Part shown: positions 20,450 through 31,795 of the stretch, one piece after another
Position numbering within the stretch: the first letter of the stretch is position 1
How the letters are laid out: the number at the start of each line of letters is the position of its first letter
Assembly: GCA_947561715.1 (NCBI GenBank)
Contig: OX387197.1
Span: forward strand, 15,125,001 to 15,189,000
From: Ascidia mentula
Lineage: Eukaryota; Chordata; Ascidiacea; Phlebobranchia; Ascidiidae
Reading direction: 5' to 3'
DNA length: 64,000 nt
The notes under the pieces: generated by a model
Database searches by the model: none
What the model saw: the letters and a program-made list of their open reading frames with translations, nothing else
What the model was told of the DNA's origin: nothing
Translations under genes and position numbers: made by a program

Positions 20450-21875
20450 ATGATGGAAAGAAAACGAAGATATTGGGTTCATCCTATTCTGCAAACACGT
20501 GAAACACTGCGTCAAGGTAAAGTGCTCATTTCACATGGGCTTTTATCAACATAATTTTACTTTCAGGAGACTACTTTAACTTGAACAGGGACATGCGAAC
20601 GATGAGACCAACCTTTTTTTTCGAACGTTCAGAATGTGCCCCAATCTGTTTGATAAAATAAGTACAGAACTATGTGTGTCTGCAAAAGTAAAGAAATCAA
20701 CAACTAATTGGAGGAAACCAATATCACCTCAAGAAAGACTTGCTGTAACATTAAGGTTACATTTTTTGTTGTAGCATTATTTTTTAGATGTGACCTACTA
20801 GCAAAGAAAAACATTATTAGTCACACTCACCTTATTTTTCAGGTATCTTACAACTGGCGATTCTTATTTTCAAATAGGATGCTCATACAGAATGAGCAAA
20901 CAAATAGTGCACAAAATTATAATTGAAACATGTGAAGCCATATGGGATGTGTTTCATGAAAAATATATGCCCTTTCCTGACAAAAAAAGCATGGAAAAAG
21001 ATTGCAAATGATTTTGAAAGCACTTGGAACTTTCCACATTGCCTTGGTGCAATATATGGTATGGTGTCTTTTTTATTATGCTATTTTGGAGGAAGTGATC
21101 TACATGTAAAAATACTATTTCAGGTAAACATTGTACCATTCAATCTCCTGCCAAGTCCGGATCTTATTTCTTTAACTACAAAAAAACTTTTAGTATTGTG
21201 CTCCTGGCAGCTGTGGATGCCAATTACAACTTTATAATGATAGATGTTGGAAGTTATGGCCGCGAAGGGGATGCTGGGGTCTTCAGAAAGTCTTTGTTTG
21301 GTAAAGCTGTTTTAGATGGATATTTGGATCTTCCTGAGCCCAAGGCACTGCCAGGCACCACTTCACCTGATATGCCGTTTGTGTTCGTGGGAGATGCTGC
21401 ATTTGGTTTACATCCAAATTTGGTCTGCAAATCAAACGAGGGAGAACAAAATATATGATTTCAGGTGGGATTAATGAACTATTTTCAGCTTTGCCATACA
21501 AATAACTTTATGTGTGATAGGCACTCGCGAGCCCGAGGACGGGTTGAAAACGCATTTGGAATATTGGTTCAAAGGTTTCAAGTGTTGCGAGCACCAATCC
21601 GGATGGCCCCGAAGCATGCGGATCACGTCATAAAGGCTATTTGCGTCCTGCACAACCTTTTGCGCATTGAAAAAGGTGTAGAATCTGTCCATGCTGAAAC
21701 TGATGACTATTCGTGGCGAAGTTTTGTCAGCAAAAACACTTTGTTGCCGGTTGCATCATTACGCGGCAGAAGTTTATCTAATGCACATAGTGTTCGTGAC
21801 AACTTTCGCGACTATTTCAACAGTGAAGCTGGCAGCTTGCCGTGGCAAAATGACTACGTTTTTCGTGTCAACTAG
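20450..21875 (+). pseudogene. Harbinger B nuclease (defective)
   Basis: Multi-exon HARBI1-like nuclease. Exon 1 (20,450-20,517) reads MMERKRRYWVHPI. Later parts give FRMCPNLFDKISTEL, WRKPISPQERLAVTLR, DSYFQIGCSYRMSK, FPHCLGAIYG joined to KHCTIQSPAKSG, MPFVFVGDAAFGL and RGRVENAFGIL. The first catalytic Asp (normally GAIDG) is Tyr here; the second Asp and the Glu remain. Two frame changes are visible, one near 20,600 (before TNLFFRTF) and one near 20,985 (before KKAWKKIAN). It ends at the stop at 21,873-21,875. The pattern is of a once-active gene now dead. Confidence 0.82.
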
Positions 21876-23079
21876 TTTTCGATTTTAATAAAACAGTGCA
21901 ATTTTATTTGAATGGTGGAAATATATGGGATAACACAGTGCCTGCGAAATAGAGAAATATACATTTCAACAATAAAACACTGCCCAAAATGTATCAAAAG
22001 TAAATTGAAGAAATCGAACAGTGGCATGTGAACATTGAAACAGGCAGCTGGTGGCGAAATGACTACGTTTTTCGTGTTACGTTTACTAGTTACTTCTGCA
22101 AGATTGAATTTCCGTAAAACAATGCAAATGTATTTGAAGTAAATACGACAAAACACAGTGCCTGACAAATACATTTTAACAATAAAACACTGTACAAAAT
22201 GTATTAAAAGCGAATTGAAGAAATCGCATAGTGACTGGCATCGAGAAGTGCGTCAAAATACAATTGCATTACTGTAGAAATATGCATGAGGCAGTATGAT
22301 ATAAGACAATTGCATTAACACTGAAATAAACATCAGGTACGTTTAAACACAATTGCACTGACACAGCAATAAACATGAAGAAGTACGTTAACAGATAATT
22401 GCATCCACACAGAAAAAAGCATGCAGAATTACGTTAGTACACAATTACATTATTACACAAAAAAATACAAGAAACGACTAAAACTCCTGTGCATCATAAA
22501 CTAATTGCAAAATTTGCAGTTGCAAACTATTCCACTTTTTTCTAGGTACGTTTTTTAGAGCCAAACTTAGACAGCTGCAAAATCTGTCAGTTTCGTCTAA
22601 AAAAAACAAATCAGTTGTTAAAACACTAAACCTATTAACGAACTCCATTTTTTTCACTTTAATCAATGTTTGCAAATAAAATTATGTTACAAACACCACC
22701 CGTTAATGGTTTTATAGGCCAGACTTGAGGAGTGACATGCAGACGTAATGCACACAAGTTGTGTGACACAACATTGTTGAGTAATATAACCAGTTGACCT
22801 GTTAACCCGCAGTTGACATGCCAGCATGAAGGGGGCCAATATAATACAAATCATTGCGGGATACAACACATCGGAGAATGTTTTTAATAATATCCTGAAG
22901 GCCGTGATAACGGATTATAGCAGGACCTGCTGGGAGGTTCATAAACTTGCCTCTGTTGTGATTTAAGTGGTTGCATTATCACTTCACAACCTCTGCATTA
23001 TCACTTCAAAACGCTAATGGGGAAATAAAAGTGCCAGATATCTGATACTATTAAACCAACATCTTTAAAGCATACAATT
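21876..23079. other. AT-rich spacer between the two Harbinger B genes
   Basis: AT-rich sequence with loose repeats of ACAATTGCATT-A-ACA-like motifs (about 22,240-22,450) and repeated GTGGCAAAATGACTACGTTTT (21,842 and 22,053). No additional coding sequence recognised. Confidence 0.5.
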
Positions 23080-24295
23080 AGTCTTTTATCCAAATCCAAA
23101 GTGAAGATACTTGCAAATGTTTATTTATATCATGGCAAAAATCACCTTCTTTTGATGATGATGAGCGTTCCAGATAGATGGCACAGCTCTTCAACACATT
23201 GTCCATGTCTTTTTTTGGTGAAATTGGGCTCTTTCCTTTCTTTTTAATTAGTGATCCTATATTCAAAACAGGTCTTTTAAGTTTTTATATTATATAAAAC
23301 GTAAAAAAAGCCTACCAAAAGTTTTGCCAGGTTGAAGCAGCTGCGGTTCTTGTATCTTCGGTTTAGGTAATTGTTTAATTCCTACAAATAGAAAACAAGC
23401 ATTTGAGTTAAGTAAATCAAACAAATTGTTAATTCAAGTAAAAGGTTCCAGAAAAAAATGTACAAGTAGTGTCTTAAATCATTTGCAAATCAACTAAACT
23501 AAAAAAATTGACATCCATTCAGCTACTTCAGCTGCCAAAGATTGTTAAAAGTCATCAATTCTAGTACCTTTAGATGCATCCAACTTAATGACCCGCACCG
23601 GCTTTGTTTTTGATTGCAATGTTCGGATTTCATCCAAGCTTACATTTTTTTATTTTTGGGCTCTGTTTCTCTGGAGTGACAACTACAATGGTAAAGTGTT
23701 CAAACAAAAGTATTTATTTTTATAATAGTTTTACAAACTAACAATGAAAAGTTTCATCATCTTTAGGATTCATATCAGATGCAGTCAAGTCCAAAGTCAC
23801 AGGTGCATGAAATGTAACATTACTTTCAGTCCTGAGCAAAAATGTATTTAAGTAAACTAGAATAGAATATTTATTGACCATACAAGTAGAAACAGGATTG
23901 TTCACTGATACGTACTCTCTCTTTTTCCAAAGACACTCAATAAATGACAGTGACGAATACAGCTCCCAAACTTTGTGGTTTGCAGATGACCCAGAAGGAG
24001 AATTTATAATATCTTTTTCACGTTTGTACTTTTCTTTTATTCTTTTCCAAATTTTTTTTGCCACAGCTACATCACCTATAATACATATATTTATATAAAA
24101 TGTATGCTTCAAGCACAGTCTTGCACAAATAAGTTTACCGCTAAATTTGCTCTCCAATAGAATGCTGTCCCATGCGTTGTCAACAAGATTGGTTTTGAAG
24201 TGATGAACATGGCCTGGATCATACACAATTGGGTGTGCCTGTATAGCTATGATAAAATTTAACAGTTCTCGATTGCTGAAACCTGACAATGCCAT
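23080..24295 (-). CDS. MADF-domain partner protein of Harbinger B
   Basis: First exon MALSGFSNRELLNFIIAIQ, then HPIVYDPGHVHHFK and NAWDSILLESKFSG; next exon GDVAVAKKIWKRIKEKYKRE, then KVWELYSSLSFIE. This is the MADF fold: L-I-x-x-V-x-x-x-P-x-L-[WY]-D, then W-x-x-I, then V-x-x-x-W-x-x-[LI]-R. Downstream exons hold short basic stretches and a tail LIKKKGKSPISPKKDMDN with DFCHDINKHLQ, resembling a BESS-like helix. MADF proteins serve as the DNA-binding partner in some Harbinger lineages. Minus strand, convergent with the nuclease. The frame looks largely intact but exon borders in the 3' part are not certain. Confidence 0.65.
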
Positions 24296-24591
24296 TACTA
24301 AACGTATCTATAAAAAGATAGTAGTTAAAGTAAATGATTTTAAAACATGTGGTGATCGAACGCAACACTTACACGGGCGCGTGTAGTTAATTATGCCTCA
24401 GGAATTATACGCCTTCTATGTCTGCCAGCGCCCTGTGTTTCTTTAGTTGTTCTTGGTGTTCTCTGTGTGCGGTCTTACTTTTGTATTTCTTTTACAGGTG
24501 TTATTGTTTGTTACTCGAAGTTCAACTTTATTAAAACCTGGATTCCGTTTACCAATAAAATCCCTCTAAAGGTTTTGACAATTTAATAAAG

Positions 24592-26390
24592 TTGATTAAA
24601 GTAGCGTTCGAACAAAAAAAAAAAAAAATGGAACAGCACATACCCCGACCGAAGGATTTAACTGCTGATCCGAATGCACCCGATGCAGCCAAGGTTTTTA
24701 AATTTTGGCTTCGTACCGTTGTGGATTACCTTGCCTCATTAGAAGACTTCAAAGCTGAAGGCTTACCGGCAATTAACAAAGCTCGTGTCATACGGAGTTT
24801 TCTTTCGCCTGATATTTACCCGTATGTGGAGGAAAATGACAGCTACGATTCCATCGTAACTACGTTAAAGGAACTCTATGAGAAAAAAAGAAACAACATC
24901 TACTCCAGGTATCTACTAGTTAGTAGACAGCAAGCAAACGGCGAAAGTGTTCATGAATATCTTCGTGCTCTTAAACTCCTTGCCAAAGAATGCCAATTTG
25001 AAAACGTCAGTGCCGTAATATATCGCGACGAACTGGTTCGGGATTCCTTTATAAATGGACTTCGATCTCCTTCAATTCGGCAACGACTTTTAGAGGTCAA
25101 TGACATCGACCTTCAACGCGCCTCCGATTTAGCACATACTCTGGAAAGGGCTCACCTACAATCAAGCTCGATGGCCCCGCATTCTACCCTTCAGCTTACA
25201 TCCACTATCAATGAGAGTGACAAAGGTTTCGATTTTATTGCCTCTACTTCCAAATTCAAAGATCCAAAGCTTCCTGTTAGAAAATGTTTCTATTGTGGAG
25301 GATCAGTGCACAGTCGCAATTTCTGTCCTGCTCGGGAAAGCAACTGCCATAAATGTGGCAAACGCGGGCATTATTCCAAAGTTTGTCGTAGCGGCAATCG
25401 TGTGACCGCCACTGCTTCCACGGAGGTTAGTGAACAAGCGATTCATTCTCGCTATCTGGTTGTAGCATCGAAGGCAGACGAGTATACAGTGGACTCCACA
25501 GGAGCGCCGCAATGCTTGCGAAGGGCTGTCGTTGATGCTCAAATTGAAGGCGTATTTGCAAAAGCCTTGCTTGACTCTGGAGCGTCAGAAAACTTTATTG
25601 ATAAGTGCTTAGCTGACAGACTGAATATTAGTCTTAAAAGTAAAACAGGAGAAGTGACAATGGCTTCGACAAAGCTTCTCCTGAAAACATATGGTCGCGA
25701 CGCGTAAACCTCAAACTTCTCGGAAGAGTGTACAATAATATTTCAATGGAGGTTATGCAAGATTCCTGTTCCGACGTAATACTTGGACAAAGTTTCTTTG
25801 CAATGCACCGTGCAGTTTCATTTTTGTTCAACGGGCCGGAGAAACCACTTGTGATTAATTCAAAGCCGAAGTTTGCAGCTCTAATTTCGGCAAAAGTACG
25901 GCCCCCTAGGCTTTTCCAATTTCTTCAGCCAAATTACAAGCCGATTGCATCTCCTTCCCGCTCATACTGCCAGGAAGACATCGATTTTATTGGTGGGGAA
26001 ATTAAGCGTCTGTTGGACGAGGATATCATTGAGCCCGCGCGCTCTCCGTGGAGGTCGCAGGTACTTGTCGTAAAGAACAAAAACAAACGACGGTTGGTTA
26101 TTGACTACTCCCAGACCGTAAATCGTTATACTCTACTTGACGCATACCCTCTACCCAAAATCGAGGAAATAGTGCGGAAAGTTTCTCAAGACAAGTTTTA
26201 CAGTTCTTTGGACCTGCGCTCCGCTTATCATCAAGTACCTATTTTGGACAAGGAAAAACATTCACTGCTTTTGAAGCGATGGGGAAATTGTACCAGTACA
26301 AACGTTTGCCGTTTGGTGTTACGAATGGCGTATCTGCTTTTCAAAGAGTGAAAACCACATTTTGCAACACCCAGACTTCTATACCTACAA
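24592..26390 (+). mobile_element. Gypsy-type LTR retrotransposon fossil (gag to RT)
   Basis: Parts in order: a capsid-like gag region, two CCHC zinc knuckles (CFYCGGSVHSRNFC and CHKCGKRGHYSKVC), an aspartic protease region (LLDSGASENF) and the N-terminal part of a reverse transcriptase (LLDEDIIEPARSPWRS, KRRLVIDYSQTVN, FYSSLDLRSAYHQV). The remainder of pol is absent and no LTRs were identified. The element is broken, with about three or more breaks. The well-preserved gag frame suggests moderate age. It lies in the right part of Harbinger B. Confidence 0.85.
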
Positions 26391-26403
26391 ACTCATTTTC
26401 AAA

Positions 26404-26625
26404 GCTTGCGGGCGTGAGCTAAATCAAAATGATTTCGCCGGCGTATACGCTCGGCGGCAAGTCGCGGGCGTATTACGCCGAGCGCTCGCAAGCCCGCGAC
26501 CTCTTGTGAGCGAAAGCTCACGCTTCCAAGCTTTGTCCCGAGCGTACGCCAGCACGCCGGCGTATACGCCCGCGGCAATGAAACAAACAAAGAATCCGCC
26601 GGCGCAAAGCGTGAGTGTGGCACAT
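26404..26625. other. GC-rich block with CGCCGGCGTA/GCGAGCGC motifs
   Basis: Strikingly GC-rich against AT-rich surroundings, full of CGCCGGCGTATACGC, GCTTGCGGGCG and related inverted motifs. It resembles Harbinger subterminal sequence and is the best candidate right end of Harbinger B. Confidence 0.45.
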
Positions 26626-27066
26626 TAATATCTTGGGCACAGAACATGCTATCAAAATACATCCTTGAAAAGGCAAGCAAGACAATTAGCTATTAGCCTT
26701 AATAGCCAAGGTGCAGGTTCACAACAGGAAGAAAGATATTTTGTGAAGAATGAATTCACTTGTTAAGTAAAATGGTTAGTAAAATGTATAGCTTAAGACA
26801 ATGCTTTGTGCATATGTGTGCTTGCAGCAAACAAAATTTGCAGGTAATATAAAACTGGTAATTGGTGCAGTTTATAGCAAATCCAACAATTGTTGCAGTG
26901 GGCTTGTTCAATGACTCAGGCAAATGATTAAGAAAGGCATGCTCTTCAGCTCAGTTTTACTTCGCAGTGCAAATCGCAACAAGATTAAAAATGAAAGGCC
27001 TGTTGCACCACCTACACATGTAAGTAACTTTAGGTTTTCTGTAATAAAATATTAAAACCCCTTTGA

Positions 27067-27312
27067 TCATCCATAACTGCAAGGCAAAAATTGTAATTCA
27101 GGAAATTCTGAAGTTTCCACAGTTTCAGGTACTTCTTTAACTTGTTTAAATCTAATTATATTTAATTGGATATCAATAATTTCTTCTGCAATATGATTAG
27201 ATAATTTCGAAATGTACAAGTGTTGTAAAAGATTTGCTGCAAAACAATGATAAGCACTTGCTAAAGCAACAAACTTACAGTGTTTGCTTTCCATCTCAGG
27301 ATGACCACACCG
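27067..27312 (-). CDS. Unrecognised helical ORF, possibly a transposon partner protein
   Basis: The minus frame contains HCKFVALASAYHCFAANLLQ, then SNHIAEEIIDIQLNIIRFK and ends SEFPELQFLPCSYG. The paired helices recall the C-terminal helical tail of the Harbinger Myb/SANT partners, but no diagnostic motif is seen. Confidence 0.25.
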   Translation of the reverse strand, partial: RCGHPEMESKHCKFVALASAYHCFAANLLQHLYISKLSNHIAEEIIDIQLNIIRFKQVKEVPETVETSEFPELQFLPCSYG

Positions 27313-27345
27313 GTCATGTTGTAGGGGAAGTAAGGATGTTATTAA

Positions 27346-28040
27346 AAATAAATGTTTACTTTTGAACTGTTTATTCGCCATATTACATATTTTAAGGCTG
27401 CCGGTTTCCTTCAACCTGTTGATCAAAGAATAATTGCCAAAATAGATCAATTGGTTACGGAAGGAGTGAGCACTATTGAGGAAATTCTCAGAAGCCTAAA
27501 AAATTATGTTGCCCATGAACTTTTTAAAAATGATACCCCACCATCTACTTCAAACAGGAGATTTTATCCAACAAAAAAGGACATTTAAAATCATTATTAC
27601 CGAGTATTTTGCAAACTAATGTCCAGTGCTTGGTGGGTGAATGGGTGAAGGCAGGAGATGCCAACGACAAAATATATTTCCGACCTGAAGTAGTTGATGG
27701 AAAAACAGCACCAGTCATTCAATCTGAACAAACCATGCTGTTTATCCATCAGTTTGCATGGCAGCGTAGATTGCTACGGCCAAGACATCCAAATATGCTC
27801 TCCCATTGTTTTTTCTCTGTGTGAAGACAAATGTTGGCTATCAAGTTGTTGCCAGCTTCATTACACAGAATGAAAGACAATTGGACATTGAAGAGGCACT
27901 GAAAATATTGAAAGAATGGACTCCTGCATGGCAACCATCATTTTTTATGGTAGACAAATGTGATGCTGAGATCCGTGCCATTGAAAGCGATTTTCATCGT
28001 GAACAGGCATAGGAAAGATGGGTTAAACCCAATTTTTTTA
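27346..28040 (+). pseudogene. Remnant of a CARF-like (MULE-type) gene
   Basis: Pieces read FLQPVDQRIIAKIDQLVTEG, then RSLKNYVAHELF, NRRFYPTKKD, then in another frame VGEWVKAGDANDKIYFRPE, LFIHQFAWQRRLL, then KTNVGYQVVASFITQNE, LKILKEWTPAWQPSFFMVD, EIRAIESDFHREQ. This matches proteins annotated as calcium-responsive transcription factor-like, with a MULE-type transposase core. Two frame changes, loss of the segment before KTNVGYQ, and a TAG where Trp is expected after HREQA show that it is a pseudogene. After undoing the inferred inversion it would lie on the same strand as, and upstream of, the 5,915-6,658 frame. Confidence 0.6.
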
Positions 28041-29238
28041 ACTTGGTGTACAATTTAACCTTTTCAAAATGTAATCAAAACAATGTGCGAGGTGGCCGAC
28101 AATACCGTGCGAAGCAAGCATTTTGCCATGCACCCTTTACATTTTTAGAGTAAAACGAAACTACACTACACACGAAATGTTGCAAATTCTAGCGTTTTCG
28201 TCGCAATCCACATACCTAGAAGTGACAAGACCACGTGGTAGTTGGAAGTCCGTACTGACGGAATCTATCACTACCGCGGTGGATTTGAAACACAAAAGCG
28301 CTGTGCTGTTTACCACAACAACACCCGAAAAGGATGAAAGAAATATGGTTTTACATGATCATTGCTTCGAGGAATGGCACGGAAATTGTATGAATTTCTG
28401 GAAGTGTAACTTAGGGTGAATAGGTTGGAAACAATATGAGCATAGAGTTAATTTGTGGAATTTGAATAAATTTGTGTCTTACGTGCACAAAACGATCCAA
28501 AAGAATTTCTAGTTTGATGTGATTTAAATGTCTTTTGTATCAATGCAGTTACATGATTGTCTTGCTATTATTGTGTTAATAAACGTTCTAAACCACCAAT
28601 CAATGACTATGTTTGGACTTCACATATCAATGCAATCCGCCATGCAGCTTCATCAAGATTATCACCCCGTCAACGCAGTGGGAGATGCGTTCGTTACAAA
28701 ATCAGATATTGAAACCATGCACTTTTCTAGATAGTTAGGAAATGCTGCTATCAGAGCAATCGTTAAAACCTTGCACGTTTCCAGAGAGATGTCGTTATCA
28801 GCGCAGCCAATAAAAATCCTTTTTTGAGGCACTTAGATTCTGAACGAATAAGTGTGAAACAACGCCATCTGGGGGGCGGCATTATGAACACTTGCTCGCT
28901 CGCTAAGTTAACGAGCTCGCTAAAATAATTTTTAGCGAGGACTTAACGAGCGAGGAACTCGGTAACGTATTTGGTATTACGAAGTGTCCTCGCAAACGCC
29001 TCGCTAAAGCCTGACGCAAAAACGAGAGAATGCGTCAAAATCGTGAGAAAAAAGACGTCTGTCTCAGCAAAATTAGGAAGTCGCGCTATGCGACATCTTA
29101 CGGAAGGCTTTTTGTGTTGGTAGTTGAGCTTCACGTGGACATTGGCGGCATTGTTTTGCAAGTTTTATGACGAATCATTTTATTTCTTGTGTTTAGTTAT
29201 TGTGTAAACTGTAGTTTTTTAAAAAGTAGAAATTGATT

Positions 29239-30144
29239 ATGGATACAAAAAGCAGTAAAACTGTAAAAAAGCGATCTCCAAGATGGACAGCTGTTGAAGT
29301 AGAAGCATTAGTTAATGCAGTGGAAAAAAATGCAAAATGCATTCTGGGTTCATTTTCACCAGAAATTACAGTTGCTTCAAAACAACAAGCTTGGAAAGTA
29401 GTAACAACTATGGTAAGATTTAAGCAAAATATTTTTTTATTACTGCTCTACATAGATTATGATATTTTACAGGTCAATTCAGTCAATATCAGTGGTGTTA
29501 ATCGCACAATTGATCAGGTGGAACATAAGTGGTGGGATTTAAAAAGTGTTGCAAAAAAATCAGTGTCGGAATGGAAAAAAGAATCAACTAAAACAGGTGG
29601 TGGTGTCAACAAAGCTACACCACCTTCGGATGTGCATTATCAAATCATTAACATAATTGGACAACAAGCAGTGTATGGAATAAAAGGTGCATCATCACTT
29701 GAAAGCAGTGACAGTTAAGTAACCTTTGTTATGTTACATTGGTTTGTGCACTTGTAATGCTAATTGTTTTTTTTTGTAGAAAGTGTTTTCCAGTTTGCTA
29801 CTACTAGCCAAGCACCTCAAGATGTTGAAGAACCGGTTGCATTCACATGTTCAACTATGGATGACAGCCTTTTTGAAATAATTCAAGAACCAGTGAGCCC
29901 TGCATCATCACACTCCGAAGCATCATCACAACCCAAAGCAAAGCGCCGCCGTCGTGATCCAGAAAAGGACATAGTTGATATACAAAAAGAAATTTATGTC
30001 CAAATATCAAACATAGCTATAATTCAACAGCAACAGTTGGAACAAATGATAATAGCAAATGATTTGCAGCGACAAAAGTTGCAGTTGTCTGAAACCAGTA
30101 AAGTTGAACTAACCTGCAGTCAACCCTTCACAGTTGATGATTAG
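29239..30144 (+). CDS. Harbinger Myb/SANT partner protein, copy 2
   Basis: Exons 29239-29412, 29473-29713 and 29780-30144 give the same 259-residue protein as copy 1. The only visible difference between the two loci is one base in the second intron. Confidence 0.88.
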
Positions 30145-30443
30145 AACTAATTTGCATTTTCAACAATATGCTTCTTTCTGCATGTGTTTTTCAATTTTCT
30201 TTTATTCACTGCTGGTTTTAAAGGTCCAAATCTGTGCAAGTCTGTCAGGGTTTTATTCATTCTTGTTCACTGTTTTTCATTACCCTACTTCATTAGTTTC
30301 AAATTCTTCACTGTTCTTTTCACCTACCTTATGACTTTCATATTCGTTCAGTATTCTGTTACCTACTTTTTCAAGTTCATTTCTGTGTTGCTGTGCAGCC
30401 ACTTTTTTCAATAAACAAACGCAAAAACATTTCACAAACATGA

Positions 30444-31590
30444 CTATTGGAATGTAGAAACAATGGAATCTCTCACAGTACTACCTTGTAAGTCATGAAT
30501 TTCATTTGTTGTGGTGGTGTCAAGTAGTGAATCTATGTCAGCATTTGCTGGCAGTGGTTGAGGCAGTGGCACATTGTGAAGGCGACAAATATTGTGCAGA
30601 ATGAAACAACACATTGTAATTTTACAAACTTGTAAAGGTGAATAACATAACCTTCCTCCTGTGTGATCAATAACTCTCCATCTCTGTTTTAAAACACCAA
30701 ATGCCCTAAACAACAAAGCTTTATTATCATTTATGTTAATGTTATGAGGTGCAAGACAAGTGTAACTTACTTCTGTATAGTTGACCTTGTTTGTTTGTGA
30801 GCCTTATTATACTTCTGTTGTGAAGGGGTACTTGGATGGCTAAGAGGTGTCATTAACCAAGGTTTTAATGGATAACCACTGTCACCCAGCAAAATGTCAT
30901 CGTGATATTTTCCACTCTCAAACTCCTGGTACACATTTGATTGTCGAAGAATGAATGAATCATGACATGAGCCAGGCCACTTGCATACCACGTCCAGAAA
31001 TACCATATTGGCGTCACATATAGCCTGCAAACAGAATTTGAAGTCAAAACCAATTTATCTCAAGGGAAAAGTATGCAACTTGCCTGCACATTGATGGAAT
31101 GGTAACCCTTTCTGTTGACAAAGAGATGTTCTTCCTCACTTGGTGCAATTATGGGAATATGTGTTCCATCAATGGCCCCTATGACGCCAGGAAACCGTGC
31201 AATTGAGTAAAAGTGTTGCTTTATCATTGTTGAAGACATCCTGTTTGGCATGTGGATGAATTGATGTCGTTTTGAAATCAAACTATCCATAAATCGACTT
31301 AGCACTACACTGACAGTTGGTTGTGAAACATTAATATTGTCCTTGGCTGAATTTTGAAAGCTTCCCGATGCCAAAAGTTTTAATGATATCAAAACTTGTT
31401 CTTCCACTGTAAGACATCTTTTACTGGCACTCTTTGGCTTCAAATCTTGGTGCAAGTGGTTGCACAATTCCATTATCACAGCTTTGGGCATTCGATATTC
31501 TGAAATTAATTCTAAATCCGACATTTCCAGGGGATTTTGTCTTACCTTTTTTCGTTTATATGAGCGTTTAGCGGCAAAATAGACAGCCAT
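30444..31590 (-). CDS. Harbinger nuclease, copy 2
   Basis: Exons 31590-31084 (GC donor, gcaagt), 31024-30771 and 30705-30444, 340 residues, same as copy 1, including Gln in place of the catalytic Glu (STIQKAFG). Confidence 0.92.
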
Positions 31591-31795
31591 TATTAATTGC
31601 CGACGCAGCTGTGCGGCTTTGTCCGGAATATTTTGGCGTTAGCGAGTGGTCTCAGCTCCTCGCTACTTAGCGAGGAGTTTAGCGAGGTCCGGTTAGCGAG
31701 ACGGGGGTTCGTAATACCAAATCTCGACTTAACGAGGTCGTGCGTCAATACCGAGCTCGCTAAACTTAGCGAGATGTGTTCGTAATGCCGCCCCA

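Larger units (their letters stand above)
20198..26625 (+). mobile_element. Harbinger B, probably with a Gypsy fossil inserted
   Basis: Left end after a TAA (20,195-20,197): GGCCGGGTCCACACAGAAAC followed by GC-rich subterminal sequence rich in GCGAGCG/CGCGCT. Inside are a nuclease on plus and a MADF partner on minus, convergent. A candidate right end is the GC-rich block 26,404-26,625, ending GTGAGTGTGGCACAT before TAA (26,626-26,628); its match to the left end is only approximate. If right, the Gypsy fossil at 24.6-26.4 kb sits in the right subterminal region. Boundaries are inferred. Confidence 0.45.
28873..31794 (-). mobile_element. PIF/Harbinger transposon, copy 2 (complete, inverted)
   Basis: Same TIRs and gene content as copy 1 (6,669-9,589) in opposite orientation; coordinates map by subtraction from 38,463 with a single 1-base length difference (a run of nine instead of eight T/A before exon 3 of the partner gene). 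Flanking trinucleotides are TGG (left) and AAT (right). Read in element orientation the flanks are ATT and CCA, and CCA matches the left flank of copy 1. Confidence 0.95.

Noticed and set aside
20035-20515. Overlapping 133- and 155-codon frames on both strands
   Set aside because: They lie in GC-rich Harbinger subterminal sequence, where stops are rare in every frame; no motif.
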